NCBI RefSeq assembly: GCF_902168135.1
Contig: NZ_CABHOL010000041.1
Location: 1-64,000, forward strand
DNA: 64,000 nucleotides
Source of the DNA: an uncultured Fluviicola sp.
GTDB taxonomy: Bacteria > Bacteroidota > Bacteroidia > Flavobacteriales_D > Crocinitomicaceae
Reading direction: 5' to 3'
Shown: piece by piece, positions 33,509 through 42,471 of the stretch
Position numbering within the stretch: position 1 is the first letter of the stretch
Layout: each line of letters opens with the position of its first letter
Position numbers and translations under genes: made by a program
The notes under the pieces: model-generated
The model's database searches: none
Told to the model about the DNA's origin: nothing
Seen by the model: only the letters and a program-made list of their open reading frames with translations

Positions 33509-34246
33509 ATGCGTATTCTCGGTATCATTCCGGCCCGTTACGGCTCTTCCCGCTTTCCGGGTAAACCACTCATTGATCTGAAAGGAAAAACCATGATCCG
33601 CCGGGTTGTAGAAGGAGCTGCAAAGTCTTCTCTTCTGACAGACCTTGTTGTGGCTACGGATGATATCCGGATCGTGGATGAGGTTTCCGGTTTCGGAGGG
33701 AAAGTCATGCTGACTGATGCCAAACACCCGACTGGCACTGACCGTTGTGCAGAAATCGTAAGAACGCTTTCGGAAACATACGATGTGGTTATCAATATAC
33801 AGGGTGATGAACCTTTGGTGGATGCAAAACAACTGGATCAATTATTACAGGCTTTCAATGATCCGAACGTACAAATTGCAACACTTGCTTCCCGGAAGAT
33901 CGGAATGGAGGATATCGTAAACCCCAACCGGATCAAAGTGGTGGTAGATAAGAACCACAGCGCACTATATTTCTCCCGCAGCCCAATTCCAAACTTCGCC
34001 AATGCCAAAGGAGAGCCTCTGGAAATTTATCCGTTCTTAAGACACATCGGATTGTATGCTTACCGTTCCGATATTCTGCTTCAATTAAGTGAACTGGAAG
34101 AGACAAAACTGGAACAGATCGAATCCCTGGAACAATTGCGCTGGTTATACAATGGCTATGCTATCCGGGTTGTAGAAACTGAAATTGAAACACCCAATAT
34201 TGATACACCGGAGGACGTTGACAAAGTATTGGCTTTAATCTCATAA
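33509..34246 (+). CDS. kdsB: 3-deoxy-manno-octulosonate cytidylyltransferase
   Basis: Activates Kdo with CTP to CMP-Kdo for lipopolysaccharide core synthesis in the cytoplasm. The 245-aa protein is typical in length. Signatures are IIPARYGSSRFPGKPL at the N-terminus, VVATDD, HPTGTDRCAE, INIQGDEPLV, YFSRSPIP and the late LEQLRWLYNG with NIDTPEDVDKV. A TATATTTG -7 box at 33480-33487 lies 21 nt upstream of the start. The M61 peptidase follows after 27 nt and may be co-transcribed. Confidence 0.94.
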   Translation: MRILGIIPARYGSSRFPGKPLIDLKGKTMIRRVVEGAAKSSLLTDLVVATDDIRIVDEVSGFGGKVMLTDAKHPTGTDRCAEIVRTLSETYDVVINIQGDEPLVDAKQLDQLLQAFNDPNVQIATLASRKIGMEDIVNPNRIKVVVDKNHSALYFSRSPIPNFANAKGEPLEIYPFLRHIGLYAYRSDILLQLSELEETKLEQIESLEQLRWLYNGYAIRVVETEIETPNIDTPEDVDKVLALIS

Positions 34247-34273
34247 AAACCATCAAATCCCATAACTAAAACT

Positions 34274-36154
34274 ATGAAACTACTTTTTCAACTATTACCC
34301 TGCACCCTTGCGTTTGGTGCATTCTCACAAAAGATGAGCTACCAGGTCGATCTGAATAATTGCGTAAAAGACCAGCTTTCCGTGACATTAAATACGGCAT
34401 ATAAAGGAAAAGATACCGCAGTTTTTAATTTCCCGATGACAGTACCCGGAACCTATGCCGTTTTGGACTACGGCCGGTTTATTACTCAATTCAAGGCTTT
34501 TGATTCGGCAGGAAAGGCTTTGAAAGTGAAGAAAAAAGGCAATAATTCTTTTGTGATCGTTCCCGGAAAAGATGTAGCCAAAGTACAATACCTGGTGGAC
34601 GATTCCTGGGAAGAAAAAAACGGAAAAACCAAGATCTTTGAGCCTGCCGGAACGGGTTTTGAAAGCGGTAAATACTTTTATATCAATAATGGGGGCCTTT
34701 TTGGGTATTTCGGCCTGGAATGGAACAATGAATACGACATTACCTTCAAGAAACCCAAAAACCTGAACGGCTTTACGACGCTTGTCAGCAAATCAACCAC
34801 GGAAGACCAGGTCACTTTTTGGAGTAAAAATTACCACGACCTCATCGACAACCCCATTTTGTTTACCCACGAAAAAGATGAAAATATCCGTGTGCAGGGA
34901 ACAAATGTGATTATTGCTTCTTATCATGAAGGGATAGATTCTTCGGCTTATTATATCAAGAATAAGATCGATTCGGCCATGGTTGCTATTGACCGCTTCG
35001 TTGGCGGGAAGCTTCCTGTAGATAACTACGCTTTTTTAAATTTCATAAAGGATTACCGCGAATTGGAAGCTGTTTTCAGCGGTGAGAAAAAGATCGGTCT
35101 TTTCCAAAAAATAAAGCTGGGGAGATCTTTGGGTGGACAAGGGTTCGGTGCTTTGGAACACGGACATTCTTCTTCTTACTTTCTTCCCGATTTCGGTCAT
35201 AACAGCTATACCGATATGGTCTACGAAACAGGAATTCACGAATTCATGCATATCTATTCGCCTCTGAGCCTGCACAGCCAGTATATCGGAGAGTTTAACT
35301 ATACTAAGCCGGTAATGTCTAAGCATTTGTGGCTGTATGAAGGCACGACGGAATATTTCTCGGTGATTGTTGCGATGCAGGGAGGTTTGATATCTGTAAA
35401 ATCAACGGTTGAAAATACGATTAAAGGTAAAATCATGAGTGCATCATCTTACCCGGATAAGATGCCGTTTACAGTAATGAGCGCGAACGTTTTTGACAAA
35501 CCTTATTCCGATCAATATTCCCAGGTTTACGATCGCGGTGCAATTATGGGAATGCTGCTCGATATTGAGATCATGCGCCTGACAAACGGTACAAAGACTT
35601 TAAAGACAGTGATCTTCGATTTGTGTAGTAAGTACGGAAGCAGCCGTTCTTTCAACGAAGAAACCTTTATGGATGAATTTGTGGCACTTGTTCATCCGGA
35701 TTTGAAGAATTTCTTTACCAGGTATGTAGAAGGAACAACGCCATTGGCAATCGAGGAAACGTTTAAGGTTATCGGTATTGATTATTCGAAATCGAAAAAA
35801 GGAACTGTTCCGGCTCATTTCTTTACAGACAAGGATTGCGGTGTTACTGCTGATAATCGGATCATCAACGGAAAAGTGGTGATTAAAAAAGCGGACGAAA
35901 CCAATGTGTTTGGTCTGAAAGCAAAGGACATAGTGGATTACCAGGAGCTGAAGAAGGTTTACAAGAACGAAGACGGAAGCCTGTTACCTGAAGGGACTAT
36001 GGTTACCATTCATGTGGAACGAAAAGGAAAACAAGTACCACTTACTTTCCCGGCGAAATTCAAGGAAGGAACGCTTTACAATACAATAGAGATTATCAAA
36101 GACATGACCCCGGAGCAAGAAAAGTTATTTAAGCTTTGGTCGACAGGGAAGTAG
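34274..36154 (+). CDS. M61-family metallopeptidase with PDZ-like domain
   Basis: A 626-aa secreted zinc peptidase of the glycyl-aminopeptidase (M61) type. Signal peptide about 1-18 (ending AFSQ). The family N-terminal beta domain (20-170) is followed by a thermolysin-like domain. It contains the zinc motif HEFMH (His322, Glu323, His326) and the third ligand Glu356 in WLYEGTTEYF. A PDZ-like C-terminal domain covers about 510-600. The known family releases N-terminal Gly/Ala. It sits 27 nt downstream of kdsB. The family is usually periplasmic; no sorting domain is visible. Confidence 0.87.
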   Translation: MKLLFQLLPCTLAFGAFSQKMSYQVDLNNCVKDQLSVTLNTAYKGKDTAVFNFPMTVPGTYAVLDYGRFITQFKAFDSAGKALKVKKKGNNSFVIVPGKDVAKVQYLVDDSWEEKNGKTKIFEPAGTGFESGKYFYINNGGLFGYFGLEWNNEYDITFKKPKNLNGFTTLVSKSTTEDQVTFWSKNYHDLIDNPILFTHEKDENIRVQGTNVIIASYHEGIDSSAYYIKNKIDSAMVAIDRFVGGKLPVDNYAFLNFIKDYRELEAVFSGEKKIGLFQKIKLGRSLGGQGFGALEHGHSSSYFLPDFGHNSYTDMVYETGIHEFMHIYSPLSLHSQYIGEFNYTKPVMSKHLWLYEGTTEYFSVIVAMQGGLISVKSTVENTIKGKIMSASSYPDKMPFTVMSANVFDKPYSDQYSQVYDRGAIMGMLLDIEIMRLTNGTKTLKTVIFDLCSKYGSSRSFNEETFMDEFVALVHPDLKNFFTRYVEGTTPLAIEETFKVIGIDYSKSKKGTVPAHFFTDKDCGVTADNRIINGKVVIKKADETNVFGLKAKDIVDYQELKKVYKNEDGSLLPEGTMVTIHVERKGKQVPLTFPAKFKEGTLYNTIEIIKDMTPEQEKLFKLWSTGK

Positions 36155-36158
36155 TTGT

Positions 36159-36208
36159 CAACTTTACGTGAAAAGTATTGAATTTTTAATACTTTTCACG
36201 TAAAGTTG
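36159..36208. repeat. Perfect 21-bp hairpin upstream of the Fic gene
   Basis: The arm CAACTTTACGTGAAAAGTATT (36159-36179) is exactly complementary to 36188-36208 across an 8-nt loop GAATTTTT. It is AT-rich, lacks a T-run and ends 24 nt before the Fic start. It is either a large operator for Fic or a terminator for the M61 gene. Confidence 0.85.
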
Positions 36209-36232
36209 TTTATCTTTATCTAAAAGATAAGT

Positions 36233-37114
36233 GTGATAAATCAAACAACTATAAACCGTTTAGATGAGTTGAAGAGAAAGTATTTATTGCTTTTACCGGG
36301 TAATGAAGACCTTCTGAAAGAGATTTCCCTTACCGAAATTCCGGAAATGGTTTATAACTCCAATGCCATTGAGAATTCTACACTTACTTTAGAAGATACG
36401 GAAAAGATCCTTATAGGAAATGAGCTTCCCCGGGCGGTCAACATTCGGGAAGTCTTTGAAGCAAAGAATTTAGCACAAATTACTGAAATGCTGCTTGCTA
36501 AACCTAAGCAAAAACAATCCGTGAAGCTGATATTGCATTTACACAAATTACTACTTACCAATATTGATGACAACATTGCCGGACGTTTCAGAAGCGGGAA
36601 AGAATGGGTTCGAATAGGAAATCATTTAGGTGCAAATCCCATGTTTGTAAACCAATTAATGCACGAACTCATTGAACAATACAACACAACTAAAAGCGGT
36701 TATTTTTTGGATAAAATAGCGCATTTTCATGCAGAGTTCGAAACTATTCATCCATTTGTAGATGGCAATGGACGAATGGGGAGAATATTCATTAATCTTC
36801 AATTAATGAATAATGGGCTCCCGCCAATCATTATTCAAAACAAGAGCAAACACACCGAATACTATCCGCTGTTCAATGGTTATCCGACGACAATGCGGTA
36901 TGATGGCTTTACAAAACTTTTTGCTCTTCTTTTGCAGGAATCGTTACACAAAAGGATAACTCAGCTAACAGCCAAAAGGATTGTTCCGCTTTCGTTATGG
37001 GCTTCTCAGAATGATATCAAGCCGAATATTGCTGCAAACAAAGCCAAACGACAAACAATTCCAGCATTTCGATTACGTGAAAAATGGATGATTGACTCCG
37101 ATTTTAAAATTTGA
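36233..37114 (+). CDS. Class II Fic-domain protein (predicted AMP transferase)
   Basis: Transfers AMP or a related nucleotide group onto target proteins. The 293-aa protein has the complete catalytic loop HPFVDGNGRMGR (about residues 174-185). It also has an N-terminal inhibitory helix SNAIEN (about 43-48), matching (S/T)xxxE(G/N), so it is an auto-inhibited class II Fic. It starts at GTG 36233; the first in-frame ATG falls inside the inhibitory helix region and would remove it. Full-length relatives often carry a C-terminal winged helix; here only about 80 residues follow the Fic core. The gene is more AT-rich than its neighbours, and the giant hairpin ahead of it suggests an acquired, self-regulated module. 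The target is unknown. Confidence 0.85.
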   Translation: MINQTTINRLDELKRKYLLLLPGNEDLLKEISLTEIPEMVYNSNAIENSTLTLEDTEKILIGNELPRAVNIREVFEAKNLAQITEMLLAKPKQKQSVKLILHLHKLLLTNIDDNIAGRFRSGKEWVRIGNHLGANPMFVNQLMHELIEQYNTTKSGYFLDKIAHFHAEFETIHPFVDGNGRMGRIFINLQLMNNGLPPIIIQNKSKHTEYYPLFNGYPTTMRYDGFTKLFALLLQESLHKRITQLTAKRIVPLSLWASQNDIKPNIAANKAKRQTIPAFRLREKWMIDSDFKI

Positions 37115-37120
37115 ATGGAT

Positions 37121-37146
37121 CAAAAAACGGAAGATTACTCTTCCGT
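37121..37146 (-). terminator. Terminator overlapping the lspA stop
   Basis: On the minus strand ACGGAAG and CTTCCGT form a 7-bp stem whose loop contains the lspA stop codon, followed by TTTTTTG. It also separates lspA from the convergent Fic gene. Confidence 0.75.
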
Positions 37147-37851
37147 TCCTGCTATATTTTCTTCGGTTGAAGCAGCACTTGTATTTGGAACTGCTTTCCC
37201 TTTATTTTCCTTCGGGAAGTACTTTCGCTGTCTAAAAATGATCATAATCACCCCGACACTGATAGCTCCATCTGCTACATTCCAGATAGCCGGGAAGATT
37301 TGATTGTCTCCATTTTTATCGTACCACGGAACCCAGGAAGGCCATTCAACATTGAACTGGAACATATCCACTACGTTGCCCAGTAAAAATCCGGTATGGC
37401 GCGTTTCCTGTTTGCCCATAATACCGCAATCCGACCAAACCCCGGATCCTTCCAGGTGATTGAATGCGATACAAGGATCATAGTCAAAAATGAAGTCGTA
37501 GAACATGGAATCGATAAGGTTTCCGGTTGCGCCGGCAAAAACCAGTCCGACTGCTAACAGAAATTCTGTTTTAGCTCCTTTGCGCCATTGTTTTACGAAG
37601 TAATATGCGATTGCGATACTTGCAAATATGCGGAAGATGCTCAATCCCAATTTGGCCCAGATACTTGCGCCAAAGGTTGTCCCGAATGCCATTCCCTGGT
37701 TTTCGATATACAATAATCGAAACCACGAACCAATGGCATTTACAGGAGGATCGTAATAATTAAAGTGGGTCTTCACCCAAATTTTTGTTATCTGATCAAT
37801 CAGCAATATGCAGAATACCGCTATTAAAACGATATAGAGTTGTTTTTTCAA
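37135..37851 (-). CDS. lspA: Lipoprotein signal peptidase II
   Basis: Inner-membrane aspartyl peptidase that cleaves prolipoprotein signal peptides. The 238-aa protein has four hydrophobic segments. The catalytic Asp residues are in GNLIDSMFYD and NVADGAISVG. The family motifs IDQITKIWVK and ENQGMAFG are present. It is longer than the typical 160-170 aa because of an approximately 35-residue loop between the two catalytic motifs (DPCIAFNHLEGSGVWSDCG and following), a feature I associate with Bacteroidota homologues, and a polar C-terminal tail. It starts 1 nt after the dksA-like stop, so the two form an operon. Confidence 0.92.
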   Translation of the reverse strand: MKKQLYIVLIAVFCILLIDQITKIWVKTHFNYYDPPVNAIGSWFRLLYIENQGMAFGTTFGASIWAKLGLSIFRIFASIAIAYYFVKQWRKGAKTEFLLAVGLVFAGATGNLIDSMFYDFIFDYDPCIAFNHLEGSGVWSDCGIMGKQETRHTGFLLGNVVDMFQFNVEWPSWVPWYDKNGDNQIFPAIWNVADGAISVGVIMIIFRQRKYFPKENKGKAVPNTSAASTEENIAGTEE

Positions 37852-37852
37852 C

Positions 37853-38233
37853 TTATTTGTTTTGCATGTTTTTAGCTTCGATGCTCAATGTAGCATGCGG
37901 TACCAGTTTCAAACGCTCTTTTTGGATCAATTTACCCGTAACACGGCAGATTCCATAGGTTTTATTCTCAATACGCATCAGGGCATTTTTCAGGTTTTCG
38001 ATAAACTTCTCCTGGCGAGCTGCTAACTGAGCTACTTCTTCACGAGATAACGTTTCCGACCCATCCTCCATCATATTGAAAGTTCTGCCCGTATCATCGG
38101 TCCCATGATTGTCATTTGACAAAGATGCCTTAAGCATGTCATAGTCGACATTTGCTTCTTTTAACTTCTCGTTGATCAATTGACGGAATTCTTCCAATTC
38201 ACTATCTGAGTATCTTGTTTTCTCTTGTGACAT
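37853..38233 (-). CDS. DksA/TraR-like protein lacking most zinc ligands
   Basis: A 126-aa protein of the DksA/TraR family, whose members bind in the RNA polymerase secondary channel. An N-terminal coiled coil (about residues 8-90) leads to the family C-terminal region YGICRVTGKLIQKERLKLVP. Only one Cys remains of the usual four zinc-binding cysteines, a pattern I associate with Bacteroidota DksA-like proteins. Co-transcription with lspA is clear from the 1-nt gap. In relatives this pair commonly follows ileS; here ileS is absent and a separate promoter precedes the gene. Confidence 0.82.
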   Translation of the reverse strand: MSQEKTRYSDSELEEFRQLINEKLKEANVDYDMLKASLSNDNHGTDDTGRTFNMMEDGSETLSREEVAQLAARQEKFIENLKNALMRIENKTYGICRVTGKLIQKERLKLVPHATLSIEAKNMQNK

Positions 38234-38258
38234 TGCAACGTAATTTTTGAAATTCGCA

Positions 38259-38288
38259 CAAAAATAATCGAATTTTCAAAGGACCAAA
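38259..38288 (-). promoter_or_regulatory. Promoter of the dksA-like-lspA operon
   Basis: On the minus strand TTTG (38288-38285), an 18-nt spacer and TATTTTTG (38266-38259), 25 nt ahead of the start codon. The remaining bases to 38446 show nothing I recognise. Confidence 0.6.
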
Positions 38289-38446
38289 GCGAAAAGGATG
38301 AATGGTAACAATTACTTATTCACAGAATTCGGATTTTAACACCTTTTTTTGTTGGAAAACCCTGCGATAAAGCCACATTCACAGAAAATGTTAAAGAGAG
38401 CTAATATTGCCTGAAGCATATTCCCGTTTCGGTTATGGAGCTAAAT

Positions 38447-38490
38447 CAAAAAACCTTCCTCCAAGGTTAACATCCTTGAAAAGAAGGTTT
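38447..38490 (-). terminator. Terminator of the efflux operon
   Basis: On the minus strand AAACCTTC and GAAGGTTT close a stem with an inner CAAGG/CCTTG pairing, followed by a run of T residues. It lies 30 nt beyond the emrB stop. Confidence 0.75.
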
Positions 38491-38520
38491 ATCTGTTTAA
38501 TTATTAGGGGTAACTCAAAC

Positions 38521-40101
38521 TTAATGACCGTCTGCTACAACAGCTTTTGAGCCTTTCTTATAACGGATCAGGAATACCACCGGGATACAGATCAGGATCA
38601 GACAGGCGACCATGAAAAATCCGTGATTGTAACTCACGAGCATTTGCTGTCGGGTCATCAGACCATCAAGTGTTCGATTGGCCATTTCTGCTGCCTGTAC
38701 CGAATCAAATCCTTTGGAAACGAAATTCTGGGTAAATGCCTGCAGACGCTCGTTAACCGCGTCACTGTACTGATTGATATAACCGATCATGTTCCCGCGG
38801 ACCAATGCATTGGTATTTGTCAAATAAACGTTGATCAAAGCAATACCAACAGAACCTCCCAACTGACGGATCATGTTCGCCAAACCGATTGCCTGCGGCA
38901 TATCCCTCGGATTTAGTCCCTGGACAGCCAGCGAAAGGATAGGTGACATCATAAATGCCATCCCGAAACCGCGCAGTACGAACGGCAGGTAGAAATTGTT
39001 CTCCGAAGAATCCGGTGAAGAGAACGACAAGAGCATCACGAAACTGAAGGTCATGGCAATTCCAAAGAGGATAACTGTTTTCGGGTTCATTCCGCCTCCC
39101 AGTAATCGGCCTACCAAAGGCATGGCGACTGCAGTACACAGCGCTCCCGGAATCATGAACATGCCCGTTTGCGTAGCTGTCCAGCCCAAAGAGATCTGTA
39201 CGAAAAGCGGGAAGATAAATACCGTTCCGAATAACATCAAGCCGAGCAGGAAGTTCATGATGGAACCCATGATCATGTTGTAGTTCTTATACAAACGGAT
39301 ATTTACGGCCGGATAGTCGATGCGTAATTCCCGGATAATGAAAGCAGCAAGTGCACCCAGTCCGATAATAGTCATGGCTGTGATTTCATGGCTTTCGAAC
39401 CAGTCCTCGGCAGTTCCCTCTTCCAGTACATACTGGATGGAACCCACGGATACTACCAGGAACAAAATTCCCCACCAGTCGATTTTCCTGGGCTTGACGG
39501 CCCCGGGTCGATCTGTGACGTAGCGATAGCTTAAGATCGTTGCCACAATACCAATAGGAATGTTCACAAAGAAAATCCAGTGCCAGGAGAAGTTATCCGT
39601 AATATAACCTCCAAGAGTTGGCCCGAAAGTCGGTCCCAGGATCAATCCCATCCCGAAAATTGCGTTTGCGGTAGAGATTTTTTCCGGCGGGAATGCACCG
39701 ATGATAATGGATTGTGCCGTTGAAAGCAAACCACCACCACCTAAACCCTGCACGAAGCGCCAGAAAACTAGCGTCCATAGGCTGTCTGAAAGACCACACA
39801 TCAGCGATGCCACTGTGAAGACAATCACAGAGCCGGTGAAGTAATTTCGGCGTCCGAAAAGGTCGCTGAGCATACTTGTAAGCGGAATGATAATCACGTT
39901 TGAAATAGCATAAGCTGTTACAACCCATGCGATCTCTGTTGTTGTTGCACCTACGTTACCACTGATCTCACGTAATGAAACGTTGACAATGGTCGTATCG
40001 AGTAATTCGAGAATGGCACAACTGATCGCCGTGATTACCAGGATCCACTTTTCAGCCCCCGTTGGATATACAATGGGTGTTTTTAAAGCAGTTCCTTCCA
40101 C
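38521..40101 (-). CDS. EmrB-type DHA2 major facilitator drug exporter
   Basis: Inner-membrane proton-driven exporter, 526 aa with 14 predicted transmembrane helices. Motifs of the DHA2 family are visible: ELLDTTIVNVSLREISG in helix 1, SDLFGRRNYFTGS after helix 2, RFVQGLGGGGLL, and the helix 5 GPTFGPTLGGYI. It begins 2 nt after the stop of the membrane-fusion gene, so the two are translationally linked. With the EmrA-like and TolC-like proteins it forms a tripartite pump spanning both membranes. The substrates are unknown; hydrophobic toxicants or antibiotics are usual for the family. Confidence 0.9.
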   Translation of the reverse strand: MEGTALKTPIVYPTGAEKWILVITAISCAILELLDTTIVNVSLREISGNVGATTTEIAWVVTAYAISNVIIIPLTSMLSDLFGRRNYFTGSVIVFTVASLMCGLSDSLWTLVFWRFVQGLGGGGLLSTAQSIIIGAFPPEKISTANAIFGMGLILGPTFGPTLGGYITDNFSWHWIFFVNIPIGIVATILSYRYVTDRPGAVKPRKIDWWGILFLVVSVGSIQYVLEEGTAEDWFESHEITAMTIIGLGALAAFIIRELRIDYPAVNIRLYKNYNMIMGSIMNFLLGLMLFGTVFIFPLFVQISLGWTATQTGMFMIPGALCTAVAMPLVGRLLGGGMNPKTVILFGIAMTFSFVMLLSFSSPDSSENNFYLPFVLRGFGMAFMMSPILSLAVQGLNPRDMPQAIGLANMIRQLGGSVGIALINVYLTNTNALVRGNMIGYINQYSDAVNERLQAFTQNFVSKGFDSVQAAEMANRTLDGLMTRQQMLVSYNHGFFMVACLILICIPVVFLIRYKKGSKAVVADGH

Positions 40102-40103
40102 GA

Positions 40104-41189
40104 TTACTTCACTTTTACAGATACATATGCGCTTAATCCGGGGAACAGGATTTTTGCTTCTTCTTTTGTCAGATGGTCAATCGTAATTTTTACAGGAACG
40201 CGTTGTACGATTTTCACAAAGTTACCGGTTGAATTGTCAGGAGGCAATAACGAGAATTTAGCTCCTGTTGCACCTACGAATGAGTTCAATTTACCTGTTA
40301 GTTTGATATGCGGATAAGCATCTACTTTAATTTCAACCGGCTGACCAATCTTCATGTTTTCCAATTGAGTTTCCTTGAAATTTGCAGTTACCCAAAGGCT
40401 TGAATTATCGATTGCCGAACAAACCGCCTGACCTGTAGAAACGTATTGTCCTACTTCAACACTTCTTTTGGATACGATCCCGTCACAGGGAGCTTCGATC
40501 GTTGCATAGTCCAATTGTGTCAAAGCCAGTTTCAATTCTGCTTCACGCTGACGTATCAATGCTTCAGCCAAAGATATCATGGATACCTGTCCTAAAGCCT
40601 GCGATCTCACACCTGCCGATTGGGATTGGGAAACTTTCAATTGTTTCAAAGCCGAATCATAAGCAGCCTGCGCCACTTCCAGTTCTGCATTGCTGTTGTC
40701 CAACTCTGCCTGTGTTGCCGCTTTTGCCGCAAACATGTTTTTAGTACGCTTGTTGTCTTCTTTTGCTTTATTCAGGCGCGCTTTCGCTGAATTGATGCTT
40801 TCCTGTGTTGTTTCCGTAGAGAACATCGCAGCGCTTGCACTTTGATTGGAAGCCATCGCGTTGCTTTTTACAGCATTCAGGTTTGCTTTTGCATTCTCCA
40901 ATGCAGCTTCGGCCTGAGCTACCTTTGCTTTGTATTCCGTGTCGTCAATTGTCACGAGCAATTGTCCTTTTTTCACTTCCTGGTTGTCTTCGAACAATAC
41001 TTCCTTGACATAGCCCGTGATCGAAGAACGAATCGGGATGATATTGGCGTCTAACTGTGCATTGTCCGTTGATTCCGTATTTCCGCCCATCAGGAAGATG
41101 ACGATTCCTGCAACCACTGCAGCAATAACACCTCCGATGATGAATTTCATTTTAGAGCCTTTCTTTTCTTTTTTTGTTTCCTTTTCCAT
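40104..41189 (-). CDS. EmrA/HlyD-type membrane-fusion protein
   Basis: Periplasmic adaptor of 361 aa, anchored by one N-terminal transmembrane helix (about residues 15-33). A biotinyl-lipoyl-like half motif (SSITGYVKEVLFEDNQEVKKGQ, read in two parts) comes next. A long alpha-helical coiled coil covers about 80-200. The second lipoyl half is IEAPCDGIVSKRSVEVGQYV, and a beta-barrel domain follows. It links the inner-membrane exporter to the outer-membrane channel. The gene lies in the operon tetR-tolC-emrA-emrB with 11-nt and 2-nt gaps. Confidence 0.9.
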   Translation of the reverse strand: MEKETKKEKKGSKMKFIIGGVIAAVVAGIVIFLMGGNTESTDNAQLDANIIPIRSSITGYVKEVLFEDNQEVKKGQLLVTIDDTEYKAKVAQAEAALENAKANLNAVKSNAMASNQSASAAMFSTETTQESINSAKARLNKAKEDNKRTKNMFAAKAATQAELDNSNAELEVAQAAYDSALKQLKVSQSQSAGVRSQALGQVSMISLAEALIRQREAELKLALTQLDYATIEAPCDGIVSKRSVEVGQYVSTGQAVCSAIDNSSLWVTANFKETQLENMKIGQPVEIKVDAYPHIKLTGKLNSFVGATGAKFSLLPPDNSTGNFVKIVQRVPVKITIDHLTKEEAKILFPGLSAYVSVKVK

Positions 41190-41200
41190 GAGTGTTTGAA

Positions 41201-42460
41201 TTAAAATTTGATTGAACCTGATGTTGCATTGATTGTTGAAATGGCATTCATGCGTTTGATTTCGTGAACTTTCTTATTGAGTTTTGCCTGAAGTTCAGCG
41301 TTTAATTGTGACAAATAATTTACAACGGTGATCTTGCCATTTTCCATTTGAGCAGTTGCTGTTGATGTTACACTGTGTCTTTTTTCAATGATTACATCGT
41401 CTTTTTCAATCATTTGTGCAAGGGCATTTAATTGAGCTGTTTGTGTATTTAAAGAAGATTCGATGTTGAAAAGGAATGCTTCTTTTTGAATCTCGATCAG
41501 GCTTTTGTTCAGTTCAACTTTTGTTTTCTCTCTTTTCAACCCGTATAGAGAACTGATGTTCCAGCGTACCGTTAAGTTTGCACTACCGAAAAAACGCAGT
41601 TCCTGGTTGATGAAGTTTGGTCCGGGACGGCCGTAGTTACCTGCAGCCCCGACAGTTACTCTTGGAATCGCATTTGAATTGATTTGTTTGAAACGCGCGT
41701 CCAATAGTTTTGCCTGTAAATCGAAAATCTTCATTTCCGGGCGCTGGATTTCAATGCGTGCAGCAGTTCCGCCAATCGGGGTTTCTGCCATCACTGTATT
41801 ATCATCTATCGGTTTTCCTGTATAAAGCGTCATCGTTTTGTATAATCCTTCCAATTGGAATTTTGACTCGATGATGTTCTGATCCGTTTTCAGAATCTCG
41901 GCTTCCAGTTCGTCAAGGGAACTTGCCAGTACTAATCCGTTGTCTACGCCGGCTTTCATGTTTTTAGCTCGGTTTGAAAGATCTTCTTTGTAAAGTTCCA
42001 GGATTCTTAAGTTCTCACGACCTAAAAGGACATTTACATAAAGTTGATTGACACGCTCCACCAATTTGTACAATTCCACTTCATTCTGCTGAATGGTCAA
42101 TTCGGAACTCAGGCGTTCAACGCTGTGCTGTGATTTCGTTTGTCCACCGTCGATAATTGCCTGCTCTAAACTCAGAGAGGTCATATAAGCATCGTGCGGG
42201 AATTTCAGGTCCATTCCCGGGAAATTGAATTGAACAACTTCGGTATTGTAAGTTGCCTGTCCCATGAATGAAAGTTTTGGCAGCCAGTTCTCACGGATTG
42301 CCTTTTCGTTTTGTTCAGTCTGTTGTAGTGTAACTTCGTTTTGTTTGATCAATGGATAGTTTTTCTTCGACCAGGCAATGCACGAATCCAGCGAAATGGA
42401 GTTTTGTGAAAACCCGATTCCTGCAACGGCAATGCTCAGTGCTGTAAGTAATTTGTACAT
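41201..42460 (-). CDS. TolC-family outer-membrane efflux protein
   Basis: A 419-aa outer-membrane channel. Signal peptide about 1-18 (ending GFSQ), then two repeated halves of long amphipathic helices with TolC-type phrasing: LDSCIAWSKKNYPLIKQNEV near the start and AQLNALAQMIEKDDVIIEKR in the second half. It would provide the exit duct for the EmrAB-like pump encoded next. It begins 11 nt after the TetR stop. Confidence 0.88.
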   Translation of the reverse strand: MYKLLTALSIAVAGIGFSQNSISLDSCIAWSKKNYPLIKQNEVTLQQTEQNEKAIRENWLPKLSFMGQATYNTEVVQFNFPGMDLKFPHDAYMTSLSLEQAIIDGGQTKSQHSVERLSSELTIQQNEVELYKLVERVNQLYVNVLLGRENLRILELYKEDLSNRAKNMKAGVDNGLVLASSLDELEAEILKTDQNIIESKFQLEGLYKTMTLYTGKPIDDNTVMAETPIGGTAARIEIQRPEMKIFDLQAKLLDARFKQINSNAIPRVTVGAAGNYGRPGPNFINQELRFFGSANLTVRWNISSLYGLKREKTKVELNKSLIEIQKEAFLFNIESSLNTQTAQLNALAQMIEKDDVIIEKRHSVTSTATAQMENGKITVVNYLSQLNAELQAKLNKKVHEIKRMNAISTINATSGSIKF

Positions 42461-42471
42461 AATTGTTTGTG

